Positions 36,702 to 49,043 of a stretch of 64,000 bases of DNA are shown piece after piece; the stretch's first letter is position 1, and each line of letters begins with the position of its first letter. The notes beneath the pieces were generated by a model. It ran no database searches, was not told the DNA's origin, and saw nothing but the letters and a program-made list of their open reading frames with translations. The position numbers and the translations under genes were made by a program. Source of the stretch: Flectonema sp. DT1601 (taxonomy: Eukaryota; Euglenozoa; Diplonemea; Diplonemida; Diplonemidae). The stretch covers positions 620,001 through 684,000 of the forward strand of contig OZ025787.1 in assembly GCA_964019425.1 (NCBI GenBank), in the 5' to 3' direction.

Positions 36702-39700
36702 ATGCGATGTTTACTCCAATTGATAATCGTATTACTAATAGTACCGTATTCGGTGAACGGAGAAAATAGTGTCGGTAGGTGGATTATACTTGTGCGGCAG
36801 GGGAGTGATGAAGACGCAGTGGACAGACTGAAGATGGAACTGAAAGGGAAGTTAAGAAAAGAGTTCTTTATTGGGAGAAATAGAATATTGAGAGCTGTGA
36901 TGTCTTCTGAAGAATCTGAACAACTTTATCACGACTTCAATGAAGAAATTGAATCAATAGAATACGACGCCCAAGTTCGCGTTGCATCACTGACTTGCGG
37001 AGATGAACAATCAACATCTTCTACTTCCTGGGGGATTCGTTCTGCGACTTCGAATACAGTTGATGGTGGGGTACCTTCGACTTTTAGATATAATCAGTCA
37101 TGGGGTCAGGATATTGATGTTTATGTTTTAGATTCGGGTGTTGATTGTTCTCACAGTGAGTTAACTAATTGTGAATTCGGAACAATCACATCGGAAGCTA
37201 CCACTAGTGACGATATCGTCGGGCACGGAACTCACGTTGCTGGAACCATCGCTGGTCAAGATCAGGGGATCAGTAGATCTACAAATATAATCTCTGTTAA
37301 GGTTATGAATGATAATGGTGGTGGTAGTGTTGGTGACATTGCAGAAGGGATCACCTGGGCTATCGATCAGGTTAAACTAAAAACCAGAAGAGCAATTATT
37401 CACATGTCTTTGGAAGCTCCCAAATCAGCAATACTTGACAACTCTGTAAACGCTGCATCTGATGAAGGGATAGTTGTAGTTACAGCTGCTGGTAATGGAG
37501 GTATAGATGCCTGTAATGTCAGTCCAGGGTCAGCTGTGGAAAGTATTAACGTTGGTAATGCTGGTATTAAAGAAAGCCCTGGAGGAACTTTTCAATATTA
37601 TATATCCGGAACTTCCAATTGGGGTTCCTGTATTGATGTATTCGGACCTGGTGAGTTTATCACCTCCGCGAAATCGAATACGATCGATTCCGAATCCACT
37701 TTGTCTGGTACTTCCATGGCCGCCCCTCATGTCACTGGTGCTGTTGCTGCGTATCTCTCTGACAATCCAACAGCCAGCGTTCAGGAAGCTAAGAACTTCG
37801 TTATTGGTAATTCAGTTATTCGTTCAATTGCTGATGTTGGTATCACCACTACGAAGAAATTCCTTAATATTCCTTGTGATGGTATGTCTGGTTGCTGTTT
37901 TATTGAAGCAAGGTGACTTTATAAATTATTATAAATTAACAAACAGGATCGATACAGGAGAATCCTGTAGGGTACTTAGCCACTGAAAACAACTGTTTTG
38001 AAGATTACGAACTTTTTGAAACTGCAACCGGAGCGATTGACTGGCCTACGGCGGACGACGTGTACCCAGATAGCCATGAAAAGTGTTGGAAGATATTATG
38101 TGAAGGTGAGAGTAGTTATCTTCTATTTCAATGGCAGTTGTATGATATTGAGAGGTTAACTGATTATCTGTTTATAGGAAACAAAGCCTATGTTGATGAA
38201 CCTGCTGCTGATTTTTATTTTGAAGGATCTCAAGTACTAAGGTTTACATCAAATCGAAACTCGTTTCGTCCGCACAAAGGGTTTAGTTTAACATATTCGT
38301 GTTCAACTCAATTTGCCACACCTCTTCCTACACAAACAGCTTGTACACAATTAGAAGCAGGTCGAAGTACTAGTACTTTTGCTTATCCAAGTGAGGGTAA
38401 TTATGAGAACAACCTTGATGTTTGTTTTCAAATTGACTGTTCTGGTGGTCAGGTTGTTGCTCATTTTAACTACATAGATGTGGAGTTGGGTTCTGATTTC
38501 TTTTACATCTATTCAAATAGTCCGAATTCTCATAATAGATTTACCGGGCCTCGCAATGCATTTGATGCAACTTATTATGATTATTTAACTATGAAACTTA
38601 CGTCTGATTCATCCGTACGGAAAAGAGGATTCTCTATCAGATATTCTTGTTCTTACACCAATACGCTTACAGTTGGGCCCGAGTTACCTCAAGCACAACG
38701 TAACACTCACACGATACCTATCGTTACTGATACTTCATCAACAACGAGTGACATCATTACATCAACTCTGACAGCTGAAGAATTTACAGCAACGCCGAGT
38801 AGCACAACTACTTCAACTGTTGCTGAAACAGCTACGGAGACTGCTGCTGATACAACAACTCGGACCGTTGGCACAACGACACGGACTGCTACTGATACAG
38901 CAACTCCAACTGTTGCTGATACAAGCACACGGACTGATGTTGATACAACAACTCCTACTGTTGGCACAACTACACAGACTGCTGTTGATACAGCAACCCC
39001 AACTGTTGGCACAACTACTCAGACTGCTGCTGACACACCTGTTGGCGCAACTACGCAGACTGCTGCTGATACAACAACCCCAACTGTTGACACTGCAACC
39101 CCAACTGTTGGCACAGCTACGCAGACTGCTGCTGACACAACTGTTGGCACAACTACGCAGACTGCTGCTGATACAACAACCCCAACTGTTGACACTGCAA
39201 CCCCAACTGTTGGCACAGCTACGCAGACTGCTGCTGACACAACTGTTGGCACAACTACGCAGACTGCTGCTGATACAACAACCCCAACTGTTGACACTGC
39301 AACCCCAACTGTTGGCACAGCTACGCAGACTGCTGCTGACACAACTGTTGACACTGCAACCCCAACTGTTGGCACAGCTACGCAGACTGCTGCTGACACA
39401 ACTGTTGGCACAACTACGCAGACTGCTGCTGATACAACAACCGCAACCGTTGACACTACAACTCAGATTGTTGGCACAACTACTCAGACTGCTGCTGACA
39501 CAACTGTTGACACTGCAACCCCAACTGTTGGCACAACTACGCAGACTGCTGCTGATACAACAACCGCAACCGTTGACACTACAACTCAGATTGTTGGCAC
39601 AACTACTCAGACTGCTGCTGACACAACTGTTGACACTGCAACCCCAACTGTTGGCACAACTACGCAGACTGCTGCTGACACAACTGTTGGCACAACTACG

Positions 39701-42013
39701 CAGACTGCTGCTGATACAACAACCCCAACTGTTGACACTGCAACCCCAACTGTTGGCACAGCTACGCAGACTGCTGCTGACACAACTGTTGGCACAACTA
39801 CGCAGACTGCTGCTGATACAACAACCCCAACTGTTGACACTGCAACCCCAACTGTTGGCACAGCTACGCAGACTGCTGCTGACACAACTGTTGACACTGC
39901 AACCCCAACTGTTGGCACAGCTACGCAGACTGCTGCTGACACAACTGTTGACACTGCAACCCCAACTGTTGGCACAGCTACGCAGACTGCTGCTGACACA
40001 ACTGTTGGCACAACTACGCAGACTGCTGCTGATACAACAACCCCAACTGTTGACACTGCAACCCCAACTGTTGGCACAACTACGCAGACTGCTGCTGATA
40101 CAACAACCCCAACTGTTGACACTGCAACCCCAACTGTTGGCACAGCTACGCAGACTGCTGCTGACACAACTGTTGGCACAACTACGCAGACTGCTGCTGA
40201 TGCAACAACCGCAACTGTTGACACTGCAACCCCAACTGTTGGCACAACTACGCAGACTGCTGCTGATGCAACAACCGCAACTGTTGACACTACAACTCAG
40301 ATTGTTGGCACAACTACTCAGACTGCTGCTGACACAACTGTTGACACTGCAACCCCAACTGTTGGCACAACTACGCAGACTGCTGCTGATGCAACAACCC
40401 CAACTGTTGACACTACAACTCCTACTGTTGGCACAACTACACAGACTGCTGCTGATACAGCAACCCCAACTGTTGACACTGCAACCCCAACTGTTGGCAC
40501 AACTACTCAGACTGCTGCTGACACAACTGTTGGCACAACTACGCAGACTGCTGCTGATACAACAACCCCAACTGTTGACACTGCAACCCCAACTGTTGGC
40601 ACAACTACGCAGACTGCTGCTGATGCAACAACCGCAACCGTTGACACTACAACTCAGATTGTTGGTACAACTACTCAGACTGCTGCTGACACAACTGTTG
40701 ACACAACTACGCAGACTGCTGCTGATACAACAACCCCAACTGTTGACACTGCAACCCCAACTGTTGGCACAACTACTCAGACTGCTGCTGACACAACTGT
40801 TGGCACAACTACGCAGACTGCTGCTGATACAACAACCCCAACTGTTGACACTGCAACCCCAACTGTTGGCACAACTACTCAGACTGCTGCTGACACAACT
40901 GTTGGCACAACTACGCAGACTGCTGCTGATACAACAACCGCAACCGTTGACACTACAACTCTGATTGTTGGCACAACTACTCAGACTGCTGCTGAAACAG
41001 CAACTCCAATTGGTGCTGTAACAAGCACACGGGCTACTGCTGACACTGCAACTCGGACTGTTGGCACAACTACGCAGACTGCTGCTGGCACAACAACCCC
41101 AACTGTTGGCACAACTACGCAGACTGCTGCTGATACAACAACCCCAACTGTTGACACTACAACTCAGACTGTTGGAACAACTACACAGACCGCTGCTGAC
41201 ACAACTGTTGGCACTACAACTCCTACTGTTGGCACAACGACGCTGACAGCTGCTGGTACAATAACTCCAACTGCTGTAACAACTATAGTGACACCCAGTT
41301 TGATTACTACTCACTCGTTGTCTTCAGTTGTTAGCAGCACTGTAACTAGTGATGGAGAGACATCGAATGGCAGCATCACATCATCTCTGCCAGCAACTGA
41401 ATTAACATCAACAACGAGTAGCAGCATCACACGGACCGCTACTCGCAGTATCAGCGCCACTACAGATATCACGAAAACGTTTTCTCGTAGTGTCACTAGT
41501 GATATCACAGTCACACCGATTGCGGATATTGCAACCGAGACACTGACGATGGATGTTATCGTTGTGCGTGGTGTTTTCAACAGCGGGAACTGCATTACGT
41601 TTCTGTCCAGTGCGAAACAGATTGCAGATTTCGAAGACATAACAAAAGAAGTTCTGAAAGTTGTGAAGGCTGCATTCTCATATGAGTGTGGGAGTGTAAT
41701 ATTTGAAGTCACTGTACCCCTTCGTAACCTTACTGAGAGTTCTCGATTGACGAAGCTGACCGAGAGCAAGGATTTTGAAAGTGAATTAGATTCGAAACTC
41801 CGAGAAACCAAAAACAGAGACTTACTAAACACTCTTGGATTACTAACAAATGATATCCCAATCCCTACTCCGATGACTCCGACTGATGATCAGTTGGATA
41901 CTTCTTTGATTATATTAGTAATTGTAGGTGGGGTCGTTGTGGTGACGCTCATCATTCTATTTCTGTGGAGATCGTATAGAAGGTCTCGTCGAAAAGCTCA
42001 ATTACCAACTTAG
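36702..42013 (+). CDS. Surface subtilisin-CUB-mucin protein D (shortest stalk)
   Basis: Exons 36702-37881 and 37947-42013 give 1,748 residues. Signal peptide, propeptide, S8A domain (D144, H178, N265, S338), two CUB-like domains, stalk, juxtamembrane domain, TM (IILVIVGGVVVVTLIILFL) and tail are all present. The catalytic domain and CUB1 are closest to A (FGPGEFITSAKSN; a YDIER...DYLFIGNKAY block), as is the 3' flank, while the TM and tail are closer to B and C. The stalk is a shorter, more complex array mixing TAADTTVGTTTQ and TPTVDTATPTVGTATQ pieces. Predicted cell-surface serine protease, as for A. Confidence 0.85.
38840..41280 (+). repeat. Coding repeats of gene D stalk
   Basis: About 2.4 kb of in-frame repeats. 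The commonest higher-order unit is about 102 bp (34 residues), combining TAADTTVGTTTQ with TAADTTTPTVDTATPTVGTATQ. The first 150 bp and the last 300 bp are irregular and less repetitive. Confidence 0.95.
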
Positions 42014-43267
42014 CGACACACCTCTGTGGGGGGAGTTGTTTAGTTATTTTAATGAATTCACGCAATTGCCTTTTGATTTCAATTGTTTATTATCAAGGCT
42101 GCTGAGGTGAAAAAAAAATATAAAGTTCGTTTGTTTCTTTTTGTTTTGTTGTTAGGTACGTTAGATACGATAGTTGCTTCAGAAGAAGCCAATTTGTTTT
42201 TTGATTTTTTATTTATGCATCCATCGATTCTTTTTTAGATTGTGAACTGTCGCATGATTTATCCCTTTTTTTAAAATTAATCGATTTGCGATATGCTATT
42301 CTGATTGTTTATCTTTTCTGTTTCCGAAGTGATAATACGATATGCCGTGGGGTGTGTTCGCATCTCATTTCAATCACTCACCTCGGTCACTCACTATCAG
42401 TCACTCATACATAGTGGCAGACCTGGTTTTTTGAAACTTTGTGTTGAAATACGGAATTTTGAAAATTTTTATGCGGAATTAGGGGTTTTCCCTTCTGAAT
42501 TTAGCAAGAATTGTAAAGAGGTAAGATAATTGACTACATATGTAAACCTGCTTAAGTCGGTTCACGGTTTCCTAAGTCAGCTCCAGTTATTTTTAAGTCA
42601 TATCGTAAATGACTTCTCAAACGGATCTCTCTGTTCTCCGAGCTGTGCTATTGACTAAAAAGGTTCTCAACAGACACGAATAGTGATGTGGTCATACAAA
42701 TTGCAAGTAAATGCATTAGCGACAACGTCTTCTGGTCAACGACAAAAATATGATTTTCCCTATTTTGTTTTGTTTTTTTAAACATACCTTTTCTTTGATT
42801 AACAACTGCAAATCCTTTTTCACGTACTTGATATTAATTTTATTTTTAATACCTAAAGTTGTTACTGTTTTTGTATTGTCAAAGTTTCACAGTTTTTGGA
42901 AGGCATCCTGACAATAGCAGTTTGCAACAAAATCGAATGAACAAAAATCTTTGTTCGCTGTGTGTGAATCTTATTAGTAGACAAAACCTACATCGTCAAG
43001 TCAGCTATCAATCGCTTCTCTCCCCAGTTATTTTTAGTCATATCGTAAACGACTTCTCAAGCGACAGATCTCTGTTCTCCGAGCTGTGTTATTGACTAAA
43101 AAGGTTTTTGTTCTCAACAGACACGAATATTGATGTGGTCATACAAATTGCAGGGACCGCGTTAGGCTACAGGTGAAAGTGTCGAATCCAAAACAAGAGA
43201 GAATGGATAAGTATTTTTATTATTTCCTTTAAACAGATCTCCTTGAATTATCTTGTGATCCACAACA
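42014..43267. promoter_or_regulatory. D-to-cyclase spacer; source of the array's upstream module
   Basis: It starts like the A-B spacer (to about 42,425) and then holds a partial (42,577-42,690) and a full (42,898-43,120) copy of the module reused in the array spacers. Because the module here abuts an intact gene, this is probably its original place. A possible 5'-UTR intron is 43173-43236 (CTACAG|GTGAAAGT ... TTTAAACAG|ATCTCC). Confidence 0.5.
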
Positions 43268-45562
43268 ATGAGACTACGTACCACATGGATGGTTGTCAGT
43301 TGTGGAGTCGTGTCAACCGTTGCATCGCTAGCGGCAGGGTTGATAATGTACCTTGAGGGGTTGGTTGTAATTGAGCATACTGTTGAGGAGACAGGGCGAG
43401 CGGATTTGCAAGCGATTGCGAGAGAAGGGAGGGCCAGCTTTGAAACAACAGAGAACAGCACTGCTCGGATTGGTGACATGTTAAACAATCTTGATAACTA
43501 TCCGGACTACGAATCCTTCTCTAAGTGGATGGCTGTGAGATCGATCGCTGAGATATACCGCAGCAACGTATTAAGTGGAGCAGGAATGCTTTCGTTTAGT
43601 ACAGACAAGAATCAATCCAGACGAATAATGGACTTGTTGTGGTATGATCTCCACAGGGACCGCTCACGTCACTATGTCCATGCTCAAGCGAATGCCCTTA
43701 TTGATACGCCTTCTTGTGGTTACCCGTGCGTCGTTGCATTTGCAATCCCTGATCCAAACACAGCAGCACGGGGTCCTAATATCTATAACTTTACAACCAG
43801 ATTGTTGGATGATCCCAATGTAAATGAACTTCTCGATACTGGCATTGCTCCTGGTACTTCGTGGTGGTCTAACCCCCTGATCTGGTTCTCTAGTGATGGC
43901 AATCCATATGTGTACCTCATTAATTTGAGACTGTTACCGCTGTCACCTAGGCACAGCATTCTTTCAGGGATGCAATCGATAGCTAAGTCCGACATGTTGA
44001 CGGAGCACTGGAGAAAGCTCATGGCCAAGTACACAACAGAGGCTAAGGTTCTTATTACGCAAGTTGCAAGCGGGCGCGACAGTATTGTGCTGACAGGCAA
44101 CTTTCCGGAGGCCGAGGTCGACAAGGACTGCAAAGCTGGGTTCCAACAGGAGGGCCTGGAACGGCCGCCGTGTCTGAAATACGTCTTGAACCTGACGGAA
44201 GAATTCCAAAAACTGGTAGGCGAGCTCAATAACACGGCCAACGGACATTTTCGCAGAGGGTCTTCGTACTGGATGATGAAAGATTACTTATTTTTGAAGG
44301 GCAACAGCCGAGGAGCTCTGGACGACATCTACCTGATGTGGTTTCGAAGCATTTCATCTGTGAATGGACAGCTGAACCGCGCCTTGTTCCTGCTGATCGC
44401 GTTTTCTGTACTTGTGGCGTCATTCGACCTGATGATTGGGTCTCTGGAGATCTTCTTCATCGCTAAGCCTCTCGGCAGGCTGGCAGAGTCGACGGTTCCC
44501 CTCTGCAGGCTGGATCTGGTGGCTGCGAACAAGCTGATCGATCCCTGTTTGGGGAGTTTCATAGCAGAGTGTCAGGATCTCGCGAACGGGCTCGCATTCG
44601 CAACAGCAAGTCTCGATGAGTACAAGGCGTTCCTTCCGAAGAGTCTGTTCAGTCAAAGCGAAGACTCTGACGGGTCGCCGGCTCCATCGCAAAATTCTTC
44701 GAAGCCTTCCTCGCAGGTGGGGGATTCGAACTCGTCCAGGACATCAAAGAAACCTCAACATGTCGCGGGACCTGCTGCTGCACTCAGAGTGGGCCTCGCG
44801 AAAACACCATTGACTGCAATAAAAGTAAAGCTTAGTGATGCTATTAAAGAGAAGTCCTTCATCGAAGCCCTCTCAGTGATGGAATCTGTTGTTTCTTCGC
44901 ACAGGGGAACACTGCATCAGTTTTACGTAGCAGACCCCAGCATGCAGTGCGCAACCTGGCAGGGTGTCAGCAGCTCGGTGATTGAAAGGTGTTGTCAGGT
45001 CGCCATACACATGAAGGAGATGAAGCATCATGCTGTTATCATATCCGAACCGGGATGTAGGAGTGGTAATTTAGGATCGAGTACAATACGATCATTTGCA
45101 GTTACGGGAGTGATCGAGAAAGTCATAGGACCGATGCTGGATATTGCTATGTGGCTGGGAGCGCAATCATCTAGTGCTGTGATATTGACAAGCAAGGGGT
45201 GTGCGGTGAAGGTGCAAAGCAGTATCAAAACCAGCGTACTTCTCAGTGCCCGAATCCACCTGGAACTTCACACACTGTCAGAAATCGTCGGTCAGGAACA
45301 AGTGCAGCAAGAAGAGTGGATGTACACAATGGAAACAGGTGGTACCGGCAATGTGATCGCAAACTTGAAAAATGCGGGTGGAGTCATCACGGAGAAAGAC
45401 CTCGTTGCTCTGCAGAGCGAGGTAGACAAGGGAAAGTGCTCCCCTTCCTTCAAGTACATGTTAAAACTGGCACAGACAAATGTCGGTGATGCGTTCATGA
45501 TTACTCACGGTGCGGTGCAAGTAGGAGATAAGCATCTGTCAACACAGTGCATTCCAACATAA
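43268..45562 (+). CDS. Two-TM receptor-like protein with a degenerate class III cyclase domain
   Basis: Single exon, 764 residues. An N-terminal TM (residues about 7-29), a large presumed extracellular sensor region (about 30-370), a second TM (about 371-398), a linker rich in Ser/Pro/Lys (about 460-500), then a cytoplasmic domain (about 510-680). In that domain AIKEKSFIEALSVMESVVSSHRGTL followed by GNLGSSTIRSFAVTG has the layout of class III nucleotide cyclases (helix 1, then the GN-G-x-x-R-x-x-x-x-G strand-helix). The first metal-binding Asp position is not evident and the usual GDA motif reads ADPS, so catalysis is doubtful. The layout recalls protist Cache-TM-cyclase receptors. Its 5' end was copied into the protease array at 15,568-15,768. 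Role: probably membrane signalling or a regulatory pseudocyclase; this is an inference from layout. Confidence 0.7.
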   Translation: MRLRTTWMVVSCGVVSTVASLAAGLIMYLEGLVVIEHTVEETGRADLQAIAREGRASFETTENSTARIGDMLNNLDNYPDYESFSKWMAVRSIAEIYRSNVLSGAGMLSFSTDKNQSRRIMDLLWYDLHRDRSRHYVHAQANALIDTPSCGYPCVVAFAIPDPNTAARGPNIYNFTTRLLDDPNVNELLDTGIAPGTSWWSNPLIWFSSDGNPYVYLINLRLLPLSPRHSILSGMQSIAKSDMLTEHWRKLMAKYTTEAKVLITQVASGRDSIVLTGNFPEAEVDKDCKAGFQQEGLERPPCLKYVLNLTEEFQKLVGELNNTANGHFRRGSSYWMMKDYLFLKGNSRGALDDIYLMWFRSISSVNGQLNRALFLLIAFSVLVASFDLMIGSLEIFFIAKPLGRLAESTVPLCRLDLVAANKLIDPCLGSFIAECQDLANGLAFATASLDEYKAFLPKSLFSQSEDSDGSPAPSQNSSKPSSQVGDSNSSRTSKKPQHVAGPAAALRVGLAKTPLTAIKVKLSDAIKEKSFIEALSVMESVVSSHRGTLHQFYVADPSMQCATWQGVSSSVIERCCQVAIHMKEMKHHAVIISEPGCRSGNLGSSTIRSFAVTGVIEKVIGPMLDIAMWLGAQSSSAVILTSKGCAVKVQSSIKTSVLLSARIHLELHTLSEIVGQEQVQQEEWMYTMETGGTGNVIANLKNAGGVITEKDLVALQSEVDKGKCSPSFKYMLKLAQTNVGDAFMITHGAVQVGDKHLSTQCIPT

Positions 45563-46050
45563 TTATTATCTTTTTATTTCTGTTTTAATTTTTTTTGTTA
45601 CGCATAAGCAGCTTAGCAGTTAGACTTTCATTAACATGAAAGGCCTGCTGGATTTGACATTTTTGAATAGTGCGCTAAGTATTTCATTTTCTATTACCTT
45701 GCAAAGTGATAATATATTTTTCAGATTGATCGACCTGTTATTATTATCCCTCTCTTTGTTTTTCTATTCCCTTCCCTAATTCTTGCTACGCTGACAATAT
45801 ATTTTTTTCTCTACTACTGGCTTTACAGAATGTGTTATTATATAACTGATTCCTCTTACGTCACTAGTTGTGTTTCGGGAGTATAAAATAATCGTTTTCT
45901 TTTTTTCTTAAAGCAAATATTTCGCTTTTCTTCTGTTTTTTGTCCGAACCCTTTGTTGGAAAGGGAATCGTGGCAGCGCTTATCCTTTGTAAAATTTTTA
46001 TGGTTGTGCAGGTGTTAATTAAAGGAAAATAGTGAAGTTGATCGTATTAA
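45563..46050. other. Spacer downstream of cyclase-like gene
   Basis: About 490 bp of AT-rich sequence with T-tracts; nothing recognisable. It ends in the TTAA target site (46,047-46,050) of the piggyBac element. Confidence 0.5.
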
Positions 46051-48437
46051 CCCTTACACCACCAAAACCCCCAAAATAACGGGTCCAAAATTTTGCTGTT
46101 TTTTCAAAAAGAGAAAAGGTACCCCCCCAGAAAACCTATGTACCAAACCGGACACAACCACCCCTACGGGGTCAATAGCACCTGTCACCCGCACACCTAA
46201 CGGTGCGTACCTTGGTGCGTTGTTGCACATTCAGCAGAACTAACAAAGTCGGCACTCAACGGTTTCCATTCATAGCAGCTGCATGTTATTCCCTTCCTGT
46301 ATTTTGAAAGGGATGATGTTTCTGCGCAACATCATGTCAGAGGGAGCCCAAGTAAAGAGAATGCCAAATCACGGCCAAAATTAAATCGAAAAATCAGCCT
46401 GTTTTTTGAGCTTGTAAAAGCCCTCTGTGGTAGCAGAAACTACGCGAACAACTTGCATCATAGCACAGCAGGTGCAGATACACAAGACGTCGAAGATTAC
46501 CGCATCGAGGCTGATAAGCTCGGAAAATGTAAATAACATCGATCCCAGATCATGGAACTTCATTAGTAACAGTGCAGCTACTGGGCTGGATTTATAACTT
46601 TCGCCTCTTTACCCCACTATTGGGCATGCTGGATTTTCGAGAAGTCGGCGGCTTAGGAACATCACAAGGAATTTTGTAGTTTTGGAGGGTGTGATACCTT
46701 TTGAAACATGGGTAAGCACAAAGCGCTTGATTGCATCGCTCACAGTAATACATTATTTGTATGCGCTTTGCGTGAACTGCACACTGACGAGCCTTTTCCA
46801 TCTTTCCGAGGTAGTCCCAAAGCTGGCTTGAGTCGATCAGGGATTGATACTGATGGTGGAGAAGGCGGTACTGATGGTGTTATTAATAGTGTTGGTGCTG
46901 CTCGGGTACATTTAAAGTACCTAGAAGCTGCGCAATCAGCGCCAACTTAAAGGAGGAAAATCTCTTGCTTCTCCAACCAGATTCACTCCTATCCGTCCAA
47001 ACTCCACCGTGTCCACGTCGCATCAGAATAAAAGAATTCAAGATGCACGTCTCCAATATAAAAATAAAAACCTTCAAATACCAGCGAGGAGATTTCTGCG
47101 TCCTACGGGTTCTATCCTTGATGGCACAGCGAGGTCTGCGCCTCCCTTCATGATGTTGTACTTCGCCACCTGCTGTGGCATCGGAACAGAGGATTTTTTA
47201 TACTTGGCCCGAACTTTGCCTGACCTTCTGCAGGTTGTCCTTCCCGTCTTTCCACTTCACGAGGTGGACCTTGTGGGACTGACTCCATACGCATCATACT
47301 TCTTCAGCTGTTGTTGGGACTCTTGTCTTGTAGGGCGGCCACGGTGTGCTTTTTTTTTCGATATCAGATCTTTATCAAGGTCTTTTCTGTCTTTTCTCAC
47401 TGCTCCAACAGCCTTTAGCCTACTTTCAGCAGCCTGACGAAAAACTTGTACCGAGAAAACCAATTGTCGAAGCACACCCAGTATCGATAAGCTTCAGTAA
47501 GGTTTCGAACCACTTTGTCCGGCTTACGGGAATCCTTCCTATGGTTCTTACCAACATAAAAAATACACTTCAGAGTATATCCCTCGGTCACACAAGGTGT
47601 AAACCTTGATTCCGAATCGCTTTCTCTTCATCGGAGAGTAGAACATGAACGATATACGTCCACGGCAGGGAATTATTGTTTCGTCGACACTTAAATAGCG
47701 GCCTGGTGTTACCGCGGATGACCACTTAGGGAGAACAAGGTCGAGCAGTGGACGCACCTTGTGAAGTTTATCACGCTTCGGATCACTAAAATCGGGAGCT
47801 GGCAATGTCGCAGAGAAGTGTAAATTTCTCTGAATTTCGGCAAAGCCATTACGCGAAAACCCTTTTGGAAAGTAGGGGGTCGACAGCATGTCATTTAAAC
47901 TCCAGTAATCTTCCAGGTTAGATTTTATTATTAGGTGCGTCAGTAGCGTCCCCCAACAAAAGCCCTCAGCTCCTGTACTGGTTTCGAATTTTCTTCCCTC
48001 TGTGCATAGCCTCAGAGTTTTCTTTCATCAGCTGGAAAACTGATTCTCTGAAGAAAAACTCAAAAACCTGCAGTTCCGAGTTGCCTGCAACTTTAACCTT
48101 TAACGTTTCTTGGAAACGTGACTTTATTCTTGGTAACCTTGTTACCTCCCCTCCCCATTCAGGGTCAGATACTTCGTCAAACAACGAATCGGAGCACACC
48201 GACGGCGGATCAACTTCATCAGAACTGTGGACCGACATATTTCCTAAGTTGATTTTGGCCAGCTATAGCGAATGGAAAAATTACTATTCAATAAAAACTA
48301 TTGCGACGCAACACGTAAGGAACACAAAAGACGTCGCAATAATACCTCTTCCGTGAAATCGTTGCACTCAGAAATGCAAAATTTTCACTTAGCAAAATTT
48401 TTTTTTTTTTCAGACTGATATATCCGGTGGTGTAAGG
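46051..48437 (-). mobile_element. Decayed piggyBac-type DNA transposon
   Basis: The ends are inverted repeats: CCCTTACACCACC at 46,051-46,063 and GGTGGTGTAAGG at 48,426-48,437. TTAA lies outside the left end and TTAG outside the right, consistent with the family's TTAA target plus one later change. The reading direction is minus. The transposase is broken into several frames between about 48,238 and 46,592, so this copy cannot make its own transposase. Confidence 0.9.
46592..48238 (-). pseudogene. piggyBac-like transposase, frame-disrupted
   Basis: Segments in order on the minus strand: N-terminal acidic region and a VFEFFFRESVFQLM helix (48,238-47,966); RDKLHKVRPLLDLVLPKW and PGRYLSVDETIIPCRGR with the first catalytic Asp (47,889-47,548, one frame over); DNWFSRYKFF with the second Asp (about 47,480-47,440); a YNIMKGGADL-like third Asp region (about 47,155-47,125, different frame); and the C-terminal cysteine-rich domain CERCNQALCAYPCFKRYHT (46,801-46,592). 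Order and motifs match the family's DDD transposase with its zinc-binding tail. At least three frame changes separate the parts. Confidence 0.88.
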
Positions 48438-49043
48438 TTAGATCTTCCCCCTTTTTCACTTACGGTAGCGTGCTCAACTACGTTCACGTGGCCTCCACCA
48501 AAGAAACCAGGCAAAATGTTCAATGCCTCCTGTTTCATGGTGACAGTACTTTTATTTTTTGTGCAAAGACCTGCAGTATTCTTCCCAGATATATCTTTTC
48601 GTATCGTATCAATTTCCCCCTCTTTTTTTTCTTGTGACTTTTTTTTCTTTTGGAGTGATCCAAAAAAGTAATATTAGGATGTTGAAACCCGCAGCGTTGT
48701 TCTAAAGAATCAAGCTACTTTAATAGTTACTTTGATTGGCACAATACGTAAATATCTGCAGCGAAGTGTATTTTCAGGGTTTGCATGAGAGCTTAATTAG
48801 TCTTTTTTACCGACGACCGTGACAAGAGGCAGCTCATCTGCGTCTTGCACTTTTAAAGTGAATTTTCTCAGACAAAAATCCAGCTGACAGGGAAAAGCAA
48901 AGGAATCAGCATGTGTTTTCTTCCCGATGGGGGAAAAACAAAAAAAACATTGTGCTCTCGTCTGTCTTCTGGGATAGAGCTGGGGAAAGAGAGAGTTCTC
49001 TCTCTGCGTTAGCAGCGTTTCGAATCCCAGCAATATTTCTCAG
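48438..49043. other. Unassigned stretch between piggyBac and rRNA fossil
   Basis: About 600 bp. No gene, repeat or rRNA-like block is recognised here. Confidence 0.5.

Noticed and set aside
44226-44813. Antisense and shifted frames inside the cyclase-like gene
   Set aside because: Shadows of the 764-residue frame with no independent features.
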